A DNA stretch of 64,000 nt from Boletus sp. NGJ (GCA_019096195.1 JAGTXK010000115.1:1-64000); one strand, 5' to 3'. Counted from the first letter of the stretch, positions 1 through 11,325 are shown. Notes: a model not told the origin generated them from the sequence alone. Numbers and translations are program-made.

Positions 1-67
1 ATTGGGGAATAACATGTTTAGTGAAAAATGACCAAACATGCGGACAGTTTTTTGAGCCACTGTATAC

Positions 68-368
68 TGTATTCATAGTGTGCATAGTGTCATAGTATCA
101 TAGTACCATAGTACCATAGCATTTCATAGTGTTCATAGTGTTCATAGTGTTCATAGTGTCATAGTATTGAAAGTGTATTCATAATATCCATAGTGTATTC
201 ATAGTGTTCATAGTATCATAGTATCATAGTACCATAGCATTTCATAGTGTCATAGTATTGAAAGTATATTCATAGTATCCATAGTAACTTCATAGTGTTC
301 ATAGTATCATAGTATCATAGTATCATAGCATTTTGTAGCATTCATAGTACATTCATAGTAGTCATAGT
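68..368. repeat. CATAGT minisatellite (degenerate)
   Basis: About 300 bp of degenerate 8-10 bp tandem units built on CATAGT (for example TTCATAGTG, ATCATAGTA, ACCATAGTA). Neighbouring units differ by one or two bases, so the array is old or was assembled from variant units. The same word in reverse complement (ACTATG) recurs at about 1003-1136, making this the outer left arm of a nested inverted arrangement. No coding potential. Confidence 0.85.
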
Positions 369-385
369 CATAGTAGTAATTTTAA

Positions 386-454
386 GCTAATTCTAATTCT
401 AATTCTAATCCTATCCTAATCCTAATCCTAATCCTAATCCTAATCCTAATCCTA
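386..454. repeat. (CCTAAT)n array
   Basis: A run of CTAATT units passes into almost pure CCTAAT hexamers at about 415-454. The hexamer differs by one base from the CCCTAA strand of the common fungal telomere repeat. Here it is internal and has an inverted partner (ATTAGG)n at 889-922, so I treat it as a minisatellite and not as a telomere. Confidence 0.85.
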
Positions 455-469
455 AATCAAAAGTATATA

Positions 470-745
470 AAAAGTGTAGTCAGAGGCATAGTCAAATGTT
501 GTACAAATATTGTACAAAAAGTGTGTAGTACAGTAGCAAAAATGTGCACCAAATGTAGCAAAAGTGTAGCAAACAAAGTGTAGCAAACAAAGTGTAGTAA
601 AAAAAGCAAATAAAAGTGTAGCAGAGTGTAGTACAGTGTCACAAACAAAGTGTACCAAAAGTGTACCAAAAGTGTATCAAATATGCGCACCAAAGTGTAG
701 TAAAAGTGTAGTCACAAAGTGTACCAAAAGTGTAGACCTACACTA
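470..745. repeat. AAGTGTAG-type degenerate tandem repeat
   Basis: About 275 bp of short degenerate units around AAAGTGTAGCAAA and AAGTGTACCAAA. Apparent open reading frames through it on the minus strand are low-complexity Leu/Phe/Thr strings produced by the repeat and are not genes. It forms the core between the inverted hexamer arrays. Confidence 0.75.
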
Positions 746-795
746 AAAAAAATATCCAAGCAGACATTGTTTACCAATGTTTGTGCCACCATTCT

Positions 796-803
796 TATAT
801 AAA
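796..803 (+). promoter_or_regulatory. TATA-like box in the repeat block
   Basis: TATATAAA is followed about 60 bp later by a pyrimidine-rich stretch and an ATG at about 861, but no substantial reading frame follows. The layout resembles a promoter from a mobile element or LTR stranded in the repeat block. There is no evidence that it is active. Confidence 0.3.
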
Positions 804-888
804 CAAGCCAGACTTTAAAAGCTTTCCCACATCCTCTTGTTTCTCAATTCTATTCATTACATGGAGTCAACACTTCACTTTGTAAATC

Positions 889-990
889 ATTAGGATTAGG
901 ATTAGGATTAGGATTAGGATTAATAGAATTAATATTTGATTGAATTTGGAATTAGAATTGGCTTGAAATTGGATTAGGATTAGGATTGCT
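889..990. repeat. (ATTAGG)n arrays, inverted relative to 386-454
   Basis: A clean ATTAGG hexamer run lies at 889-922 and a second short run at about 971-986, joined by AT-rich sequence with AATTAGAATT words. Both read as the reverse complement of the CCTAAT/CTAATT array on the left, giving the inner pair of arms of the nested inverted structure. Confidence 0.8.
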
Positions 991-1002
991 AAGTCACAAT
1001 GT

Positions 1003-1136
1003 ATACTATGGCATCACTATGACCACTACAGAAGTACTATGAGAATACTATGGCCACACTATGAACAGACTATGAGACACTGTCATAGTACTATCAAACC
1101 ACTATCCAGTTGGACCCTCACTATGAGCACTATGTT
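1003..1136. repeat. ACTATG minisatellite, inverted relative to 68-368
   Basis: Irregularly spaced ACTATG words, the reverse complement of the CATAGT unit of the left array. Shorter and more degenerate than the left arm. It is the outer right arm of the nested inverted repeats. Confidence 0.7.
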
Positions 1137-1434
1137 ACTGTCCAGTACTATCCAGCACTAGACAGTCATCCACAACAAGACAGAAAAGAACCATCCACTC
1201 ATGACCTACAATAATGTCACAGTCAATATTGACAATATCAACTGGAACATCTGCCATGAAGCATGAATCACTGTACTTGACTTGAATAACTGCACTGTTC
1301 AGCATGGAACCACTGGTGCAGAGTGAGGTGGGAGTGGGTGAAACAACACAGTAATGTACAGAATTATCAAAACAACCAAAAATGGAGCAACCATCAGATG
1401 CATGGTGGAGGAAAGCAAGGGGAGCACCTGTCAT
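1135..1434 (-). pseudogene. possible retroelement aspartic-protease-like fossil
   Basis: A 99-codon open stretch with the phrase DCDIIVGHEWM, which resembles the conserved D-x-I-x-G-x-x-W motif near the end of retropepsin domains in Ty3/Gypsy-type elements. Nothing else of a pol gene is recognisable beside it. It sits in repeat-rich sequence. I read it as a broken fragment of an LTR-element relative; the family call rests on this one motif and is weak. Confidence 0.2.
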
Positions 1435-1524
1435 ATCCCATGTAATTCGACAAGTCCAACTCCAGCACTCTGTCCATAACTCCGGTGCATTCTCCCTTGG
1501 AGTACGTCCTCATACCCTCAGACT

Positions 1525-1960
1525 TGTAACATCCTCACTATAGTATTCATACTTCTCCTTTTGTACATAACCTATGCTTCTTCATCCATCCTAGTCCCGC
1601 CTTATAGTTGTCTCCGACCCAGTGTCTGTCTCGCTTAGGAGCACTGCTCCGGCGAGGTCCCATCTCCGTCCCATTACTCATTACACCTTACAAACTCCGT
1701 TACTAATACCTTCGTTCCGATCGTATATAAACCCTCGGTACTACTCCTGTAAAGTCAGTTCGAATATCAACTCTGAACACTCCTCCTGTCTCCTGTCCGA
1801 GTCTCGATGACTCACTCTGACCCTCTGCTCGACTTGATGTTCGACTATGTTGAGTCCAAACCTCTGATCCTCCTATGTCTTTGAAATCCAGGACATCGGA
1901 CTCAAGCAAGGGCACATAAGGTGAAGCCAAGTCCTGACACCCTCAAGTAACTCCAGTCCT
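1525..1960. mobile_element. possible solo LTR-like segment
   Basis: The segment begins TGTAAC and holds a TATATAA box at 1724-1730, followed by a pyrimidine-rich CTC/TCC-rich leader with no open reading frame. This is the general composition of fungal LTRs. The right boundary and any target duplication could not be fixed by eye, so the element type and end are uncertain. It would be a fossil with no internal coding region. Confidence 0.18.
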
Positions 1961-2212
1961 TCGGAGTTTCATCGGAGTTGTCCATTCTTAACAGCACCAG
2001 ACAATGCAAGAGTAGAGCATTAGATGACAAGATAAGTGTCTAAAGCTGCTGTTGTACAATATTACCAAAACAATCCTCTGTGTAAATATAAATAAACATA
2101 AAGGCAGAAATGAACAAATCCCTGCCAAAATGAACTATAACTGCATCCCATAGAACCCACTACTACCATAGCAGGGATAGCAATTTGATAGGGTAAAGTG
2201 AGGCAAGTATTT
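1961..2212. other. no feature seen
   Basis: About 250 bp of AT-rich sequence downstream of the Tapt1-like gene, probably its 3' untranslated region and spacer. I see no gene or RNA in it. Confidence 0.5.
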
Positions 2213-4337
2213 TCACCAGATACGCTTTACCATTGTAAATCGGCTAAGGTCCTCTAATGGAACTCGCTTTTTCCCACTTCCCATATTTTCGGCCTTACCA
2301 TTCTCATGTCCCTCCCCCATTTCACTGACAAACACAGCGTCATCACGCCAGTTATCAACCAATTTGTGTAATTGCTTGTTATATTCTCGTTCCTCCATGC
2401 CTTCTCCAACGGGATCACGACCGAAATCATTGATGTGATCGGCCACTGCTCGAGCTTCCGTCCCAGCTCTTCGGCTACCAGCATATGAGATCAAGTTTAC
2501 ACCTAAAAGTACCTTGAGTGCCAAGAAGCTGACATATCCAGTCATGAGTATGATACCAAAAACAAACACGTTGACGTACCACAGCCAGAACGACATACCC
2601 ATTACTATCCATTTTGCCGATGGATGCAGATCCCATTGATCATGCAGGTGACGGGAGAACTCAAGATTGAAGGATTGAAGACCAATGAGGATTGCCAAGA
2701 CAGCCAACGGAACCGAAGCAAAACCAAGGCGCCGTGCAACCAAAGGTGACTGGTCAACGTATGTATGCTGTATGGCATGTCTTGAGCATGATTGAGAATG
2801 ATAGTCGGGAACACGAACCTTGCGGGTACTATGCCGGCCAACAACACTTCCACTTGCTAGGTCACGGCATAATACGTCAATGTACCGCTCGTAGACAGAC
2901 GGACGGATGTGATTGAACTTTGTAATGAAGGCATGCTTTAACCAATCTACCATCATTTCCGACACGAGCACAGTCACGACAGGCTAATGTTATAATGAGG
3001 TGAGATATACGGTACTTCCTCGATAGTAAAACACAAACACCCACGTATGAAATGGTCCATAGAACATTATTACCTCTGAACCACCCGAAGCTTTTCGGCA
3101 TTACAAACCCCCCCGTGAAGTCGAACTCAGAGCCACTGAGCTCTATCAAGTTGCGGAATGCGACGACGACAAGCATCAGAGACAATGTAAAACGCTCAAC
3201 AATATCTGCGCAAGTAATTTGAAAGAGGTTATCTTTCTCAAACTTCTTGAATACGCAACCCTTAATTTCGACAAATTGATTGGAAACGAGCAGGGTGAGG
3301 AGGGCATGATCGTAAGAATTGACTGCGACGTTCAAAGAAAGTAGTTGGTAGAGCATAACCAGAGTGTGGCTAGCTACCGGCGATATTGAATCATTACATT
3401 ATGATCGAGGATGCACTGTCAGCTCACCAACATAGAGGGTCGCTAGACTGAAGAAGATCAAGGGGCGGAATATGTGAGAAGAGAATGGTACTTTGTGTGA
3501 TGACACTTCCAGCGTAGATCGTGAGAATAGGCAGTCAAGTATGTCTTGTCCGATCGAGGCACACAGCCTATCTGCGATCTCCACAACCCGTGCGTGTTAA
3601 CCAGTGCTTCGGCATAAAATGGACGGTGCTCACTTCTAGGGAATTGAATATGACATACAGCTTGATAGTGTCCTGACCACGGATAGAGTGGTAAATTTTA
3701 CTGGCATCTGCGAGGGGTATGAGGAGGGTGATCGAGACGATAACTAAAAGGGTTCGTAGGATATCAGCCTTCTGGGAAGGAGGGAGGTGCGACTTGGACC
3801 AAGTGACGAGGTTGTATATGCAACGCGAAGCTGCTATAAAGAAGCGGATAGGCTGGATTGTGAATGTATAGAGGAAAGAATCCAAGCAGAGTAGGAAACC
3901 AAAGCCGATTATCTGACATCTGGTGTAAGACAAAAGACATGCTCTCGGAATAGGCCACCACTCACTTTCTCCATCGCCCAGGGTATACTCAAGAAATTGC
4001 TGACCCGCTCCCATTTGAGTTCCTGGTGCGAGTCAAAGTCGGTTGCTAGTAGCTCCTCACGAAGATAATCCCACAACGAAAACAACGGTTGATGTGACTG
4101 TGGCTCTGAAGGAGGGCGTCTTGCGGATGGTGGCGGCGAGCAAGCCGGGGTAGAAGGAAGAATAGGTGTGGGTGGAAGCGATGCATATGTCAGAGGTTGT
4201 ACCGGGGGATCCTGCAAGAGAGCTCCTTCATGCCTACGTGTAGCCGACGTCGCCGCTGAGACCTGCGGATTCCAGGTGGCGTTCCCAATAGAAGTCGACG
4301 AAAAACGGCGTTTGGAACGTCGCGGCGAGGCGGGCAT
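2213..4337 (-). CDS. TAPT1: Tapt1/Emp65-family (DUF747) ER membrane protein
   Basis: Five exons: 4337-3966, 3912-3634, 3578-3428, 3373-3045 and 2983-2213. They join in phase to about 633 residues, with the start at an ATG encoding MPASPRRSKR. After a Pro/Ser-rich N-terminus come the family landmarks: SNFLSIPWAMEK, FGFLLCLDSFLYTFTI, LPPSQKAD, DASKIYHSIRGQDTIKLYV, GQDILDCLFSR, SNQFVEIKGCVFKKFEKDN, ADIVERFTLSLM and VDWLKHAFITKFNHIRPSVY. Several hydrophobic segments fit a multipass membrane protein. Yeast Emp65 acts with Slp1 in ER quality control of soluble proteins, and vertebrate TAPT1 is linked to cilia and skeletal patterning; the role here is inferred from those. It is divergent from the small mitochondrial gene that begins about 100 bp away. 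Confidence 0.9.
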
Positions 4338-4438
4338 TGTGATGGAATCGAGGACAAGTTGAGCGGAGGTGACATTATTACACGGTGTGGGAACGTTAGC
4401 GGTGTTGAAATACGTCGAGCCTTTCCTTCTTCAAGAAC
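4338..4438. promoter_or_regulatory. shared divergent promoter, TAPT1-like / complex I subunit
   Basis: Only 101 bp separate the two head-to-head start codons, so both genes must draw on the same short region unless transcription starts inside a neighbour. I see no clear TATA box or CCAAT pentamer in it. Confidence 0.45.
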
Positions 4439-5004
4439 ATGCATCTCGCTAGGGCGGGTGTCTTATTGCGTTCAAAGCCCCGTACAGGGCCAGTTTCAAG
4501 CCAGCTCAGGTTTGCATCCAGTGGTAATCATGCACACCCGGACGGTGCTCATTCCAGTCCGGAAGGTTTGCCTGTCTGGTTCTCATTTCGGAGCTGGGAC
4601 TGAAACCCTGTAGCTGGATTCTCCACGCCGTTTTGGCGGAACACACTGTTGCTCTCGCTCCTTGCTGTCTCGTTTTACAAGTGGGCTCCACCGCGAGACG
4701 ACGATGCATACTTGACACGGTGGATTGCCCACTACTCAACGCCGCCCGACACTTGGGCTGAATTGAACGAGAAGCACATGTTGCAATCGCAACAGGTTAC
4801 CGACAACGTGACTGTGCAGGCCAGGGCAACGAGACCAGGAATAATCCGATACAGATATCCTCAGTGAGTATCATTCTTACGTTTGTGACAAAGAAGGTGT
4901 AACATTTGGTTTCTTGCTCCAGGTCCCTGGAACAGGCTTCCCCTCATCTGCAACCTGTCGGATCCGTGCCAGATATGAATAATGTTACTGCGCGGACGGA
5001 CTAG
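4439..5004 (+). CDS. small mitochondrial protein, probable complex I 17.8-kDa-type accessory subunit
   Basis: Three exons (4439-4565, 4614-4863, 4923-5004; introns of 48 and 59 nt) give 152 residues. The N-terminus is Arg/Ser-rich with no acidic residues over the first 30 positions (MHLARAGVLLRSKPRTG), a likely mitochondrial presequence. A single hydrophobic segment (TLLLSLLAVSFYKW) follows, then a hydrophilic C-terminus with W-x-x-L-N-E-K-H and a YRYPQSLEQASPHLQPVG tail. This layout, with one membrane span, a W..x..N motif and a ..YP...E..SP tail, matches my recollection of the fungal NADH:ubiquinone oxidoreductase 17.8 kDa subunit. Alternative: an unrelated basidiomycete mitochondrial inner-membrane protein. 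The gene structure is more certain than the name. Confidence 0.65.
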
Positions 5005-5279
5005 CAGGGAATAGGGTACTGCGTTTGTTTGATATCGGAAATAGAGACCAAATTGCAATCGAGTACATGTGGGCTTGACGAAAGGTGTGGACTGCACGAG
5101 GTCCGTGGGACGGTCTCACGTGGACCAGTTCGTTTAATTGCTGGCTGGCGCACTTGCGCCTCCCAAACACCAACCGTCGTGCTTCTCTCTTTCTGACCGT
5201 CGGGCTATCGCTCACAAAGCTAGCCAGGGCAATTGCACCGGACTAGACCTGACTTTCTTTTCTCCTTTGGTCCTCCATC

Positions 5280-8200
5280 ATGTTACCGCCACTCAATCCA
5301 TGGCTCACCGTCCTCTCCCTCGCACGTCTCGCATCCGCATCGCTTCCCCTCGTCGACTTTGACCGTATGGGCCAAGTTGGCCTTGCTGGCGTCTTTGCCG
5401 GCTTGAGCTTTTTCGACAATTCAACCCCCACCTCGTTTGATCCTTCCGTGTCTTCCCTGCTGTCGCGCACACCGCAGGGGGCCCTCACCCCCATTGCTAG
5501 TACGAACACCGGCGGCTCGATTTCTTCGGCGTGTGCGATGAATGATGTCTACTATGTTGCTGGTACCTTTCTTTCCATCGCCAACATCTCCACTAGCTAC
5601 GTCATCTCCTATTCGCCTTCCTCGGGGGCCTTCTCTGCCCTCGGTTCCGGCGGCCCAAATGGTCCAGTCAGTGCCGTATATTGCGATTCATCCAACAGCA
5701 ACCTTTGGGTTGGTGGTGATTTCTCGTCGCCAGGTCCTTCCGTTGCGGTTTGGAACTCCAAGTCAGGTTCATGGTCCGCACCATCGTTCAAAGGTCTCGA
5801 CGGCCAAGTCACATCCATAGTTTCTAATGCCTCCGACACTAGCCTTTTCTTCACCGGTTCATTCACAACCTCGTTTAGTGGCGGAGTCACTGCCAACAAT
5901 AATAACCCCAACATTCCATACTCTCAAGGTGCATCGCCCTTTTCGTCTTCGCTCGTTCCGATACCCCTTCAAGGCGCAGAAATCGTCGGGGCTCCCTCTG
6001 CTACGGACCCGGAGTTCAGTAACATTCAAGCAATCCTTTGTCCCGCAGGTCCTGACGGACCCGGAAATACGTGGCTCGCTGCAGCCGGAAATGCAGCTCT
6101 CATCACGGTTCGCACATTTGCCGCAATGAGTGCGTATGGTGTCCGGATTGGGAACACATTCCTGAGTGGCTATGGTACGACGGCTTTTAGGTACGCAATT
6201 TGAATTCTGCCTTCTGCTCAGTCTTTCAGTTTCGGTTCTCTCACATTATTTTCTTAGTGTCACATCAATCCCCGACAACACCGTCCAAAGTCTTACATAC
6301 GTTGATCCGTCTACGGGCCAGAATATAACGTGCACGAGCACTTGTCCGTTGTCAATCGACGCTTCAATCTTGTACCAGGACTTCCTTTTCACAAGTCCTG
6401 TCCCCTTGACCGGCGTACAAATCACACTCTCGGAGTGGGAAGGAACTGCTCCCGGTCTGCACATGTTGCAACTTCTGTCTTCAGGAGCGTTTGCTTCGGC
6501 CATCAGTAGCCAGAATACAGAGTCCTGCTTTGCACCCAACCCGTCCAACGTTACGATGACTGGAAGCTGGTCGCCGAAGAGCGCGAATACAGATATTCCT
6601 GCCACTCTCCAGACCGTCCTCGTCTCCACAGTTTCTGTTGGCACACCTGCGTCAGCAGCTCCTACCTTTACCTGGATGCCGTACGTCTCTGCATCTGGAC
6701 AATACGTGGTGAATTTGGTTATACCCGGTTGTGGAAACTTCCAAGACTGTGCCCTTCGGACGTCAGTTCAAATAACAGCTTTTCCCGGCGGCGGGTCGCA
6801 GCCATATGTGTCCACCGTGTCACAGCAAGTTCAAGACGATGTCATCATACCAATTTATAGTGGTCCAATCGTCCCTTCGTCCTCTTCCTTTGTAACCACA
6901 GTTACTATGTCATTGGCTGATCAACCGACAGGAGAAGGTCAAAGTGGAGAATACGAGCTTGTTGCTGGAAATATTGAGCTTGTCTTGACCTCCGTTGACG
7001 TAACTTCGTCCTCTGGCGCAGCTGGCAACGGGTCTACTAGCATTGGATCTCAGCGCGCATTCGGATTTTTCGAGTGGCCATTGAACTCCAAGACTACCGT
7101 CGATGCTACTGGCGTCCTACCCAACACCAGCGAGACTGCCGCCGATATCATTGGCATTGATCTTTACAATGCCATGGCTGTTGCAAACACTACTTCCGCT
7201 TACATCTCAGCTGCTGTGCAACATCCCTCCGGGATTATCTTCTTGGGAGGCAGCTTCACCTTCGCCACTGGCTCCCTTAGCGGCGTTTCCAACATTGTCG
7301 CCTACAAACAGGGGAGTCTTTCTTCACTTTCCAATGGGGGGCTTAATGGCGCGGTCGCGTCATTTGCCTTGTACGGCGATGAGCTGTATATTGGAGGCTC
7401 TTTTTCCGACACTCAAACACCTTCGACTCAAGGGCGGTTGATGGGGGTCGCAATGTACAACATCGAAACGAACTCGTGGAGTACGCTGGGAGCTGGTGTA
7501 AATGGTTTCGTGGCAAGCATTGCCCTTGCCAATACTAGCATCCAGGTCGCAGGGAATTTCACCGAGACGATGACACTGGTTGGTTCAAGTTCCAGTGTAG
7601 GCGGGTTTGCTACTTGGGATATCACAAGTTCATCGTGGGTAAACAGTGGTGGCTTTGCGATGGGTAGCTTCACCTTCGTCAACAATGGTACATCTTCGAG
7701 CGGCCAAGAGGTGCCCCAGCTTCTTGCTGGAAACGTCCAGACCATGGCAAAATACGGGGCTACGGGCATGGTCATGCTCTCGAATAGTGGTAGTGATGAC
7801 CCGACAGTTACCCCCCTAGGAATTCAGCTCGGCAGTTCCATAAACACGTCTATTTCAACTTCCACGACGCAGAAACGGTATAATCATTACAGACGCAGTC
7901 CTGCCCTTTGGCTGTCCCGTACGAAGATCTCTTCTCTGTTTAGGAGACAAGCGTCGACAAGCCTCTCGACATTACCCCCATCACCTCCAACTCCTGCTCC
8001 CGCTATCCTGGCCGGGGTATTCTGGTCTAATAGTTCTTCATCCCATGAAGTCGCCATTATTGGGGGCAATTTCTCTTATGCTGTGTCGTCGTCTGCGACT
8101 TCCCAAGCTGTCGCCATCTACGATCCAGTGACGTCCACCGCTACTGCTCTCGCTGGCGACCAGATATACGGAGTGGTTCGTGCTCTGTACGTGGATACAG

Positions 8201-9843
8201 AAGCGCACTTGTATGTTGGGGGAGAGTTTAACCTGACCGGCGCCAACGCAAACGGGTTTGCGATCTACGACCTTGTCAATCGAGAGTGGTTGACTACGAT
8301 CGCTCAACCCATCCAAGCACAAGCTGGTTCCTCCGTCGTCGTGCGCTCGATCACCACGGCATCTTACAAGCCCAACACCATTATAGTCGCTGGTTCGTTT
8401 GCCCAGGCAGGCACAGTCATGTGTCAGGCTATTTGTCTTTTTGATACCACCCTGAACCAATGGAGTGCACTGGGCTCTGGCCTGCAGGGTGACATTTCTT
8501 CGGTTTCGTTCGCCGGCGTACGTCTGTATTGTTTCTTTCCTGTGTATTTCCTGACGAGATTTTCAGAGCAACCAAGAACTCCTCGTCGCAGCGGGTGCTA
8601 TTGCGTTGGCCGATGGCACTTCTGCGAATGTTGCACAGTACAGTTTCGCCAATAATAGTTGGACTGCCATAGGTGACCCGACTATGATCCCTGGTCCCGT
8701 TACCGCCGTAGAGGTCAACAATGGTAATTCTTCCAGTATTTTCGCTGCTGGACGGTAAGTAGGGTATTCTGCTGGATCACAGTTATTGATGAACTGAGTG
8801 ATTAGCACGAGTGATGGGTCGTCATCCTTCGTGGTATTCTGGGATGGAGTTACGTGGTCCAACGTTGGTGCGCAAACTGCAGTAGATCCACGTTGCACGA
8901 AGCTGATTTTTGAAAATCAGGCTCGGCTTTTCAAGCCAACACGAACATTTCTCAGTTACTCATGGTTCCTCTGCAAAACACGCATAGCTCCAACAGCATC
9001 GTTGAATCTGACAGGATGTTGATGATAATGGGGGCACTGTCTGATTCATCCTTTGGTTCAGCATCTCTGGTGTTGTTCGATGGGCAGACGTTCACACCGT
9101 ATCTCGCTTCCGTGTCGGCACAGGGCACGCTCGGATACGTTTCTTCTCTGTTCTACTCGATCGCAAGCTTTAGTTTCAGCCAGCAGTGTGAGCATTTTCT
9201 CGTGTCGTTCGGGTGGAATCCTCTTGACGTGACAGACATTAGCCTTCCTTGCAACTGGCATTGTCATCCTGATTTCAATCGCCATCGCTGCGGGTGTTGT
9301 GTTTCTACTCGCTCTCGTTGGTATACTGTGGACGCTTTTGTCTAGAAGAGAGGACAAGCTCGCCCGGTATGAAAATGAAGAAGATGACGACGACTCGATT
9401 CAGCATCGTCCATCGTCGTTGCTGGAACACATCAACGCTGCCACTAGGAGTACGATTTTGGGTGCACAGAGTCCATTCAACAACGTCAGCGCTGAAAAGG
9501 AGGAAGCAGCTCGCGAGGGTGAAGAGGCAGATCCGTTTGGACCTGACGCGAGCAACTACCTGCGGGCTGCCACACCATCCGATGCAGTGATTGGAACGAT
9601 GGCCGCGGAAGAGGAAAGCAGCCGCCCGGCTCATGCGCGATACTCCTTTGATGGTTCAGGGGAGGGTGAGCTGCCCCTGACTGTCGGGATGGAAATTGAA
9701 GTGCTCGATGACAAAGATAATGCGTAAGTTGTTTTTTTCCAAGGGAGCCTAGTAAGCATGTTGACGAGCCGGTCAGATGGTGGTACGCAAGGAACCCGCA
9801 GAGTGGGCGAGAGGGAGTTGTGCCCGCTTCGTATTTGTATTGA
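5280..9843 (+). CDS. RAX2: Rax2-like cortical polarity marker with a C-terminal SH3 domain
   Basis: Starts with a signal peptide (MLPPLNPWLTVLSLARLASA). A very long extracellular region carries Kelch-like and beta-propeller repeats of the form ..LWVGGDFS.., ..YVGGEFNLTG.., ..IIVAGSFAQAG.., with many N-glycosylation sites. Near the C-terminus lies one hydrophobic span (FLATGIVILISIAIAAGVVF) followed by basic SRR, so a type I membrane protein. The cytoplasmic tail ends in a canonical SH3: ARYSF, an acidic loop, DNAWWYAR, and GVVPASYLY just before the stop. Introns lie near 6192, 8520, 8756, 8868, 9190 and 9724, all resolved in phase. Yeast Rax2 marks previous division sites at the cortex; in filamentous fungi it acts in polarised growth. 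Downstream REI1 is convergent. Confidence 0.9.
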
Positions 9844-10062
9844 TCCCATCGCTTTGCCCCACGTTGTTATCGCCGTTTTGCTGCACGACATTTATACCCT
9901 TTTTGACCAGCCGTTCGTTGCCTACGATATCCCCACGCGTTTAACCATATTCACACGGCATTTGTTTTAGCAATTATTGATATCGATAGAAAGCAAAAGT
10001 AGTTTTGGACCCACGTCTACTATCTCATTTGAGAGTAATGTCGCTGAACATCTAGGTCACGA

Positions 10063-11325
10063 TTACTGAGAAGAGGGTGAGTATAGTGGAACGAGTTGAG
10101 ACAGCTGAGAACAAACTTGTAGCAGGGGATCACGAAAGTGTTTCTGATTGTTGTGGACAAGGGCCACTTTTGTTTTGAAGTCCTCCCTGCGACGTTGGTC
10201 TCTAAACTCTCTGATGTGTCGACCTGCTTCGCGAGCCTCCCCATTGTTCCTTGCTTTGACGACTTGGGTGCCTTGCCCGAATGCCCCGAAGCCACCCTTG
10301 CGGGGAACCAAGGCTGAATGCTTGTTTGCGAGGAGACGTCGGACGAGAGCTGCGCCACTGTTTGGATCTTCGGGTTTGGCGGGTATGCCATGGAATGACT
10401 GTGCGTAGTATCGCATCATGCTTCTGTGGCCGATACGTGCGCCGGATGGAAGGACTAGTTCGTACTCGGTGTTGCCGTATGCCAGTTGGTTGTCGGGAAG
10501 GTGATCTGGGTGATCCGACGCTGCATCCGCGAGGTCGTCGTCGTCGTCCAGGGTATCCTGGTCGACGTCTTCCCACTCGAGCGTGCCGGAGGGATAGGAT
10601 GGGGTGAAGTCGTAATAGTCAGAGATCTCGAGCCGGTCTATCTCTGTATCGTACGCAATCTTGCAGTGGCCCTTGTCGACCATGTGTTTGCGAACAGCTT
10701 CGAGGGTGTGGAGTTCCCTTCCCCTTCCGTTGCAGTATATGCACACGTTGCCGACCGCGATCTTTTCCGCGAGGTGACTGATGAGGCCGGCGATGTCGAC
10801 GAGATAATCGGCGTCGGGGATGAAGAACGAGTGGGCAGAGGACATGTGGGTGAGATTGTCTTGGAGGGACGGGGAGGGTGCGGCGCAGAAGAGACAGGCG
10901 CGGTCGGCGGGGAGGGGGGTCTCGTCGGGGAGGGGGGGGTGTGCGCGAGGTGCGCCCTTGTCTCTGTGCTTCTTGGATTTGAGGTGGGATCTGTACGCGT
11001 TCTCTGTCGTGTATGTCTTTCTGGGGGGGGGGGTCAAGTTAGATGACTAAGAGGGGGGAAAGGCGCGCACCCGCACGGGTCGCACCGGGGGTCGGGCTGT
11101 GTGCGCTCGTGGAGCTTCTGGGCGAAGACGGCGGCGCTGACGGGGGGCAGGGCGGCGACCCTCCGCTTCATGTTGTACCGGTGGTGATCGGAGCGGTAGT
11201 GTGTGCCTGTGGAGCGGGTGAGGGGCGGATCGATCGGACGAGACTGGATCTGATGACGCACGCTGGTCCTCCGCGGAGGAAAACCCGATCGCGCAGGAGA
11301 GACAGGTGAAGAGCGGGGTGTCCAT
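10063..11325 (-). CDS. REI1: Rei1/ZNF622-family cytoplasmic 60S biogenesis factor
   Basis: The start MDTPLFTCLSCAIGF opens the first C2H2 finger, which is split by an intron after EDQ and continues RTHYRSDHHRYNMKRRVA. A second finger (CDPCGKTYTTENAYRSHLKSKKH) spans the next intron. Two further Cys/His pairs follow (CLFCAAPS...HMSSAH and CIYCNGRG...HMVDKGHC). The C-terminus carries the family signature LVLPSGARIGHRSMMRYYAQ and ends near QKHFRDPLLQ. Length is about 370 residues, normal for the family. Rei1 releases Arx1/Alb1 from pre-60S particles and probes the exit tunnel. A 51-nt in-frame intron may lie just before the stop. It shares a 118 bp promoter with HAP2. Confidence 0.93.

Noticed and set aside
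452-693. Minus-strand open frames of 68-78 codons in the AAGTGTAG repeat
   Set aside because: Their translation is low-complexity Leu/Phe/Thr/Cys produced by the repeat itself; two frames are open at once, as expected of a tandem repeat lacking stops.
386-990. Telomere-like CCTAAT/ATTAGG hexamers as a chromosome end
   Set aside because: The hexamer is not the canonical CCCTAA, the arrays are internal, run in both directions and are followed by genes, so this is an interspersed minisatellite.
10486-11046. 186-codon plus-strand open frame opposite REI1
   Set aside because: It is the antisense of the REI1 exons, rich in Val/Gly/Arg as a GC-driven shadow, with no recognisable domain.
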